Shown here: in pieces, positions 60,034-64,000 of the stretch
Layout of the letters: every line of letters starts with the position of its first letter
Numbering within the stretch: the first letter of the stretch is position 1
DNA from: an uncultured Candidatus Melainabacteria bacterium
GTDB taxonomy: Bacteria > Cyanobacteriota > Vampirovibrionia > Gastranaerophilales > Gastranaerophilaceae
Reading direction: 5' to 3'
Assembly (NCBI GenBank): GCA_947090755.1
Contig: CAMUPF010000007.1
Span: 1 to 64,000, forward strand
DNA: 64,000 nt
The notes under the pieces: generated by a model
Told to the model about the DNA's origin: nothing
Seen by the model: the letters and a program-made list of their open reading frames with translations, nothing else
Database searches by the model: none
Position numbers and translations under genes: made by a program

Positions 60034-60630
60034 TTTCTTTTTAATTACAACAAGATTACGTTTGTAAACTTCGTCCAACGGAAGTGTATATTCAATAATA
60101 TCAATGATTTCACCGCCAAGACGTTTGATTACAGGCTTTGCTGAATCAATCTCTTCCTCAACTTTTTTTGACTTATATGCAACAAAATATCCGCCTTTTC
60201 TTAATAGCGGAAGCGCATACGCGCTGATTTTATCAAGTGTTGCAACCGCACGCGAAGTAATAATATCATATTTATCGTTTAAATTTTCGGCTCTTTCACA
60301 GAGGGTGTTTAGGTTCAAAAGCCCAATATCACGGCAAATATTGTCAATTGCTGCCAGTTTCTTTCGGATACTGTCAAGTGCTGTTACCTGTAATTGAGGA
60401 TATTTTATTGCCAGCGGAACCGCAGGGAATCCCCCGCCTGTGCCGATATCAAGAAGTTTTTTGCCGGTTGCGTTCACGCCTGTTTTTTCAAAAAACAGTT
60501 CAAGTGAAAGGCTGTCGTAAACGTGTTTTTCCCACAAAAATTTTTCTTCGTTTTTGGATATCAGGTTTATTTTGGCGTTTTCTTGCAGAAATCGCGTCAT
60601 ATATTGTTCATAATTCTTTTTGTTATTCAT
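60031..60630 (-). CDS. rsmG: 16S rRNA (guanine-527-N7)-methyltransferase
   Basis: ATG 60630 gives 199 residues starting MNNKKNYEQYMTRFLQENAK. It has NLISKNEEKFLWEKHVYDSL, the SAM motif LLDIGTGGGFPAVPLAI, ALDSIRKKLAAI, and DIITSRAVATLDKI. It methylates 16S rRNA near the decoding site. The start overlaps the end of the upstream P-loop/TPR gene by 8 bp, so translation is coupled. Confidence 0.94.
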   Translation of the reverse strand: MNNKKNYEQYMTRFLQENAKINLISKNEEKFLWEKHVYDSLSLELFFEKTGVNATGKKLLDIGTGGGFPAVPLAIKYPQLQVTALDSIRKKLAAIDNICRDIGLLNLNTLCERAENLNDKYDIITSRAVATLDKISAYALPLLRKGGYFVAYKSKKVEEEIDSAKPVIKRLGGEIIDIIEYTLPLDEVYKRNLVVIKKK

Positions 60631-63019
60631 AGTTAAATTCTTTTGCCTTTTTGTTAAAGATTTCTTCTGTGACACGGTATTTAACGTCCAGAATCCGGCG
60701 TTCAATGTTTGTTAGGTTTTCTTTAATAAAGCTATTTTTTGCCAGACTGTGTGCCGTGAAATATTTTTCCAGGGCTTCAATAATGCGTGTTTTATTGTAC
60801 AGATAATCCCCGTAGTCAATCAGTGCTGATGTGCGGTAGAAGTTGTCCTGAAGTTCTGCTGCATATTTGAGAGCGTTTTCGTAATACTTTGCTGCTTCAT
60901 TCGTGTTTAATTTAGCAAGTTTAAGGTTTGCACTATAAAGTTCCTCCGGTGTTGAGGCGGATTCCAGTGCTTTTATTCCGTAGTTTTGCGCAAGAGCAAG
61001 GTTTTCAGTTTCAGCATAGAGTGTTGTCAGGTTGGAATATATTTGTGTTAAAAACCGGTTTGTTTGCGGATTGGAATTGAATTTTAAAGCCTTTTCGTAC
61101 GCTTCGATTGCACGGTAATTGTTGTTGCGCGCTTCCAGAATCAGGCCGCATTTAAAGAGAAGTTCGCAGATAGTTTTAGAATCTTCCGATTTGTTTATTA
61201 ATTTCATTGCAGTTTTGCAGGTGTCAAAAGCATTGTCTTCGTCGCCTTCTTCCATAAAAATATCAAAGAGTAAAAGTGCGGATTTAATTTTTATAGATTT
61301 GCCGGCTTGCGGCAAAAGGTTTTGAAGAATGTCTTTCGCACATTCGCGTTTGAACATAAGGTACTCCATACGTGCCATATAAAAACGGTTTTCCTGTGCG
61401 TGGGCGGTGTCGTTTAAACCGTCGTACAGATTAGCGGCCGAAGTAAAATGTTTTAACGCATTGTATGCGTCAGGAAGGTTTGCGTAAGCCAAAGCAATTT
61501 TGTGGCGGGCAAGTGCTTCGATTTCTTTGTTTTCATTGGTTTTTAGCAGAAGTTTTTCACCGAGTGTTATGACCCGTTTGTAATCGTAGTCGGCTTCTGC
61601 GTTTTTAATTTCTTGCAGAAGTTGTCCGGCATTCATCAGGTTTTCAGCCTCGTCCTGCGCTTGAGCCTGTGATATAAAATCATTGAGGGAGTTTGCGATG
61701 TTTGAAATAAGGCTGTTTTCTTCCTCTTCATCAAATACAAACAGAAGGTCTTTGAGTTCTTTTGGCTCCGGTTTTGGTGCTTGTTCCTCGGGTTGTGCCG
61801 GTTTGGAAGCCGGAGGCGGAGGAGCTTGCAGTAATAGCGCCTGTGCATTATAAACTTCTATATTTCTTGTAAGTTCAACTTTTTTAGGTATAAAGATTTT
61901 GTGGTATTCGATTTCCTGTCTAATTGTTTTTCTGGAGATTAGCAGGTCGCGATCTTCCGGTTTGCGCGGAAGCTGCATTTCATAGAGTTGGACGCAGGAG
62001 CGATGAAGTTTTACCAGAACATTGTCGGGGATTTCGCCTTCTGTTATGTCTTTGTAGTAATCTTTGAGATAAATATTTCCGTGTTCTATTTCAATAAGCC
62101 TGTTTGCGGCATACATTTGAAGTCTGGCTTCATCGTAGAGGTTCAGAGATTGAAGAAGTTTGATATTTACGGGATATCTGATTACTGTTAAAAATCTTAA
62201 AAGGTGCCCGCCGACAGAATCAACCATTGAGAGAAATTCGCGGAACAAGTATTCTTTTAGCGAAAGGAAACTTTTAGCCTGCGCGTTCATTAATTCAAGC
62301 GGTGATATTTTTTTGACAGCCATAATTTTTAACGCGAGCGTAGTATAAAAATAATAGCCTTTTGTAAGTTTATAGAACTCTTCAAAGACAGGGCCGTGGA
62401 TACGGATTTTGTGCGCTGTTATATATTTTTGAAAAAGTTCTTTGTCGAGAGCTTTAAAATTTATTTTTTCAAATTTGATATCCGGCGCGAGTTTGTCCTG
62501 AATTGAGTTTCGTGAAATTATGATGGTTTTAATTTTTGAGAACTGTGCAAGGTGCGTAATGAAGTCCAGAATGTGCTGTGCGTTTTCCGGTAAAAGGGTT
62601 TGGAATGAATTTAAAACGATGACAATTGGCTTAGAAATAGAGTAAAAATATGCGTTAATTCTTTGAGAAAAGTTTTCAAATTTTGCCTGTGGAACCTTTA
62701 TTATTCCGTTAGAAGAGAGATGTTTAAATTCTTCAAAAAATCCAAGGAATATATCGTCAAGGTTTGTTGATTCATAGCAGTTGGCCCATAACAGGACAGT
62801 ATCGCTGTTAAGCGCTTCAAGGCTGTGGCTGACGACTTCTGTTTTGCCTGTGCCAAGAAAACCGGAGGCAAGAAGTATTGCGTTTTCAGAGTGGAAAAAA
62901 TCAAAAATTTTAGAGATTTGCGATTTATTGTTTTCCAGCAAGACCGAGGTTCCGGAATCGTTGGCGTTATCAATAATATTTACAGGTGTGATGTCTTCTT
63001 GCAAAAATTGGTGCTTCAT
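60623..63019 (-). CDS. P-loop ATPase with TPR-like repeats (STAND-type)
   Basis: A 798-residue protein. The P-loop is ASGFLGTGKTEVVSH near residue 55, followed by a Walker B-like strand PIVIVLNSFQ and the sensor-type segment TIIISRNSIQDK. A linker rich in Pro and Glu (residues ~395-425, PPPPASKPAQPEEQ) separates it from C-terminal helical pairs that read as TPRs (ALAYANLPDAYNALKHFTSA; AIEAYEKALKFNSN). The layout resembles STAND NTPases such as MalT-like regulators, but no DNA-binding domain is seen. Function is unknown; it may sense a ligand and oligomerise. Confidence 0.8.
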   Translation of the reverse strand: MKHQFLQEDITPVNIIDNANDSGTSVLLENNKSQISKIFDFFHSENAILLASGFLGTGKTEVVSHSLEALNSDTVLLWANCYESTNLDDIFLGFFEEFKHLSSNGIIKVPQAKFENFSQRINAYFYSISKPIVIVLNSFQTLLPENAQHILDFITHLAQFSKIKTIIISRNSIQDKLAPDIKFEKINFKALDKELFQKYITAHKIRIHGPVFEEFYKLTKGYYFYTTLALKIMAVKKISPLELMNAQAKSFLSLKEYLFREFLSMVDSVGGHLLRFLTVIRYPVNIKLLQSLNLYDEARLQMYAANRLIEIEHGNIYLKDYYKDITEGEIPDNVLVKLHRSCVQLYEMQLPRKPEDRDLLISRKTIRQEIEYHKIFIPKKVELTRNIEVYNAQALLLQAPPPPASKPAQPEEQAPKPEPKELKDLLFVFDEEEENSLISNIANSLNDFISQAQAQDEAENLMNAGQLLQEIKNAEADYDYKRVITLGEKLLLKTNENKEIEALARHKIALAYANLPDAYNALKHFTSAANLYDGLNDTAHAQENRFYMARMEYLMFKRECAKDILQNLLPQAGKSIKIKSALLLFDIFMEEGDEDNAFDTCKTAMKLINKSEDSKTICELLFKCGLILEARNNNYRAIEAYEKALKFNSNPQTNRFLTQIYSNLTTLYAETENLALAQNYGIKALESASTPEELYSANLKLAKLNTNEAAKYYENALKYAAELQDNFYRTSALIDYGDYLYNKTRIIEALEKYFTAHSLAKNSFIKENLTNIERRILDVKYRVTEEIFNKKAKEFNYE

Positions 63020-63120
63020 AAAGTTATATTAATAGATTTTGTTATTTTTTGCAAACTTTATTTTTAAAAATTTGCACATTTTGTTTGTTTCGAGTAAAAT
63101 TTCATTAAGGGGGATTATGT

Positions 63121-63225
63121 ATGGAATTTTTTAGAAAAAACCAGAAGATAATAATATTGATAATTGCGTTAACATTTATCGCATGGACATTTGGCCTTAT
63201 GTTGTTACCTGTATTATTCGGATAA
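63121..63225 (+). CDS. small single-span membrane protein
   Basis: A 34-codon frame behind AAGGGGG: MEFFRKNQKIIILIIALTFI then a hydrophobic stretch to LLPVLFG. The positive N-terminus and one long helix fit a small inner-membrane protein or a leader for the next gene, 27 bp downstream. It resembles the isolated N-terminal anchor of SurA/PpiD-type proteins in style. Confidence 0.5.
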   Translation: MEFFRKNQKIIILIIALTFIAWTFGLMLLPVLFG

Positions 63226-63251
63226 GAAGTGGTTTTTCGAAATTGAAGAAG

Positions 63252-64000
63252 ATGAAGAAAGTTTTGAATATTTTTATACTTGCTGCGGCGTTATTGATGG
63301 GGGTAACCGCCTCTTATGCTGCGCCGGCCCAGCAAACCGTCGATAAAAAACTCAAAACTTATAATCAAAAAATTCAGAATATTAAAGCCCTTGAGGGACT
63401 TGAGAAAAACAAGCTTCATAAAAACCAGAAACAATTAGAAACAACCTCTAAAAATCTTGCGAAATCAGAATCTACTTACAATGGTTTGAAGCAGGAATTG
63501 ACCGGAATTGAGCGGGATTATGATATTGCTATGCAGGAGTATAATCTTGCAGTTGTCGATTTTAACTCTAAAATTCGCAATATCTATAAAACCCAGCGTT
63601 CAGGTATGCTTCAATTACTGTTCTCGGCTAAAGATTTAACAAGTTTTATGGATACTGTTTATTACGAGAAAATTATTTTGAAGCGCGATGTTAATAAGAT
63701 TTTATCAGTAAAGACAAAAGCGCAAAAAGTAGTAATGATGAAGCGCACAATCCAGCTTAGAAGAAATTATCTTGCAAAATCTATTAAAAATATTCACTCT
63801 CAAAAAGAATCTTTGCGTCGTGCGATTGCCGCAAACGAAAAGAAAATTAATAAACTTAAAACTGACAGGCGCGCCTACGAAAAGGCTGAGCGTGAACTTA
63901 TGGGGCAATCAGCGAAGCTGCAATCTATGCTTAATAATAAAGGTTCTAATGCAAAATTGGTTAATTCAAGTTTCGTAAGACCGATTTCAGGCCGCATATC
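63252..64000 (+). CDS. EnvC-like coiled-coil protein, probable peptidoglycan hydrolase (activator), C-terminus outside window
   Basis: ATG 63252 opens 249 codons that run off the window. A signal peptide (KKVLNIFILAAALLMGVTAS, cleavage near SYA|AP) is followed by about 200 residues of coiled coil with the family pattern KIRNIYKTQRSGMLQLLFSA and SFMDTVYYEKIILKRDVN. The last visible residues, SSFVRPISGRI, are where an M23/LytM peptidase domain begins. Such periplasmic proteins activate or act as cell-wall hydrolases in division. Confidence 0.87.
   Translation, partial: MKKVLNIFILAAALLMGVTASYAAPAQQTVDKKLKTYNQKIQNIKALEGLEKNKLHKNQKQLETTSKNLAKSESTYNGLKQELTGIERDYDIAMQEYNLAVVDFNSKIRNIYKTQRSGMLQLLFSAKDLTSFMDTVYYEKIILKRDVNKILSVKTKAQKVVMMKRTIQLRRNYLAKSIKNIHSQKESLRRAIAANEKKINKLKTDRRAYEKAERELMGQSAKLQSMLNNKGSNAKLVNSSFVRPISGRI

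Overview
The window looks like a chromosome segment of a gut-associated, non-photosynthetic relative of Cyanobacteria (Melainabacteria/Vampirovibrionia, probably Gastranaerophilales). The reasons are indirect: moderately AT-rich DNA, fermentative metabolism (pyruvate formate-lyase with its activase, a flavodiiron protein), SepF, no photosynthesis genes, many lineage-style hypothetical proteins, and prepilin-like proteins with the mature start FTMAEILLSLTIIGVVAAITLP. The placement comes from recognising protein style, not from a database search.

Layout. 1-2700: end of a proton-pumping NuoL/M/N- or HyfB-type subunit, then a Fic/HTH pair with operator-like repeats. 2.7-6.2 kb: metG, aroK-aroB and a hypothetical gene. 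6.3-13.1 kb: a Fur/PerR regulator with a Fur-box promoter, a pyruvate formate-lyase split into two genes, an acyl-CoA synthetase, pflA and a flavodiiron protein. 13.1-19.5 kb: rpsO, an MFS sugar permease, an XRE regulator, folP, two hypothetical proteins and gltX. 21-30.4 kb: yggS, sepF, tpiA, then yceD-rpmF-plsX-fabH-fabD-fabG and a two-component system. 30.4-39.8 kb: tRNA-Pro, a 2743-residue multidomain protein on the minus strand, a small upstream gene and tRNA-Ser. 39.8-53 kb: aroA, rplU-rpmA, gmk-smpB-formyltransferase, yebC-GGDEF-tsaE-tsaB and priA. 53-64 kb: PC4-like and EF-hand proteins, a metallophosphatase, dapA, secDF, a CheR-like methyltransferase, tRNA-Met, rsmG, a P-loop/TPR protein and the start of an EnvC-like protein.

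The main discovery candidate is a dispersed family of four prepilin genes (19531, 41154, 45247, 49668). Each has the same promoter (TTGACT-N17-CATAAT), a ribosome site, a short leader and a run of 12-13 G inside the leader codons. In all four the prepilin is in frame with the first ATG only when the run is a multiple of three. As given, three have 13 G (off frame) and one has 12 G (on). A fifth run, 12 C on the coding strand, lies at codons 76-80 of the 2743-residue protein and is in frame. This looks like a phase-variable surface or secreted repertoire controlled by slipped-strand mispairing. The C-termini of the prepilins diverge but keep a DUF1566/C-type-lectin-like pattern, which suggests exchangeable binding heads.

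A second candidate is a structured element found just upstream of two unrelated tRNA genes (tRNA-Pro, tRNA-Met). It starts with a copy of that tRNA's own 5' end, has a conserved core with covarying stems, contains a segment complementary to the tRNA 5' end, and gives a 102-nt repeat period at both sites. Also notable are the split glycyl-radical enzyme, whose two subunits both end in Cys-rich tails, and several repeat families and operator-like palindromes.
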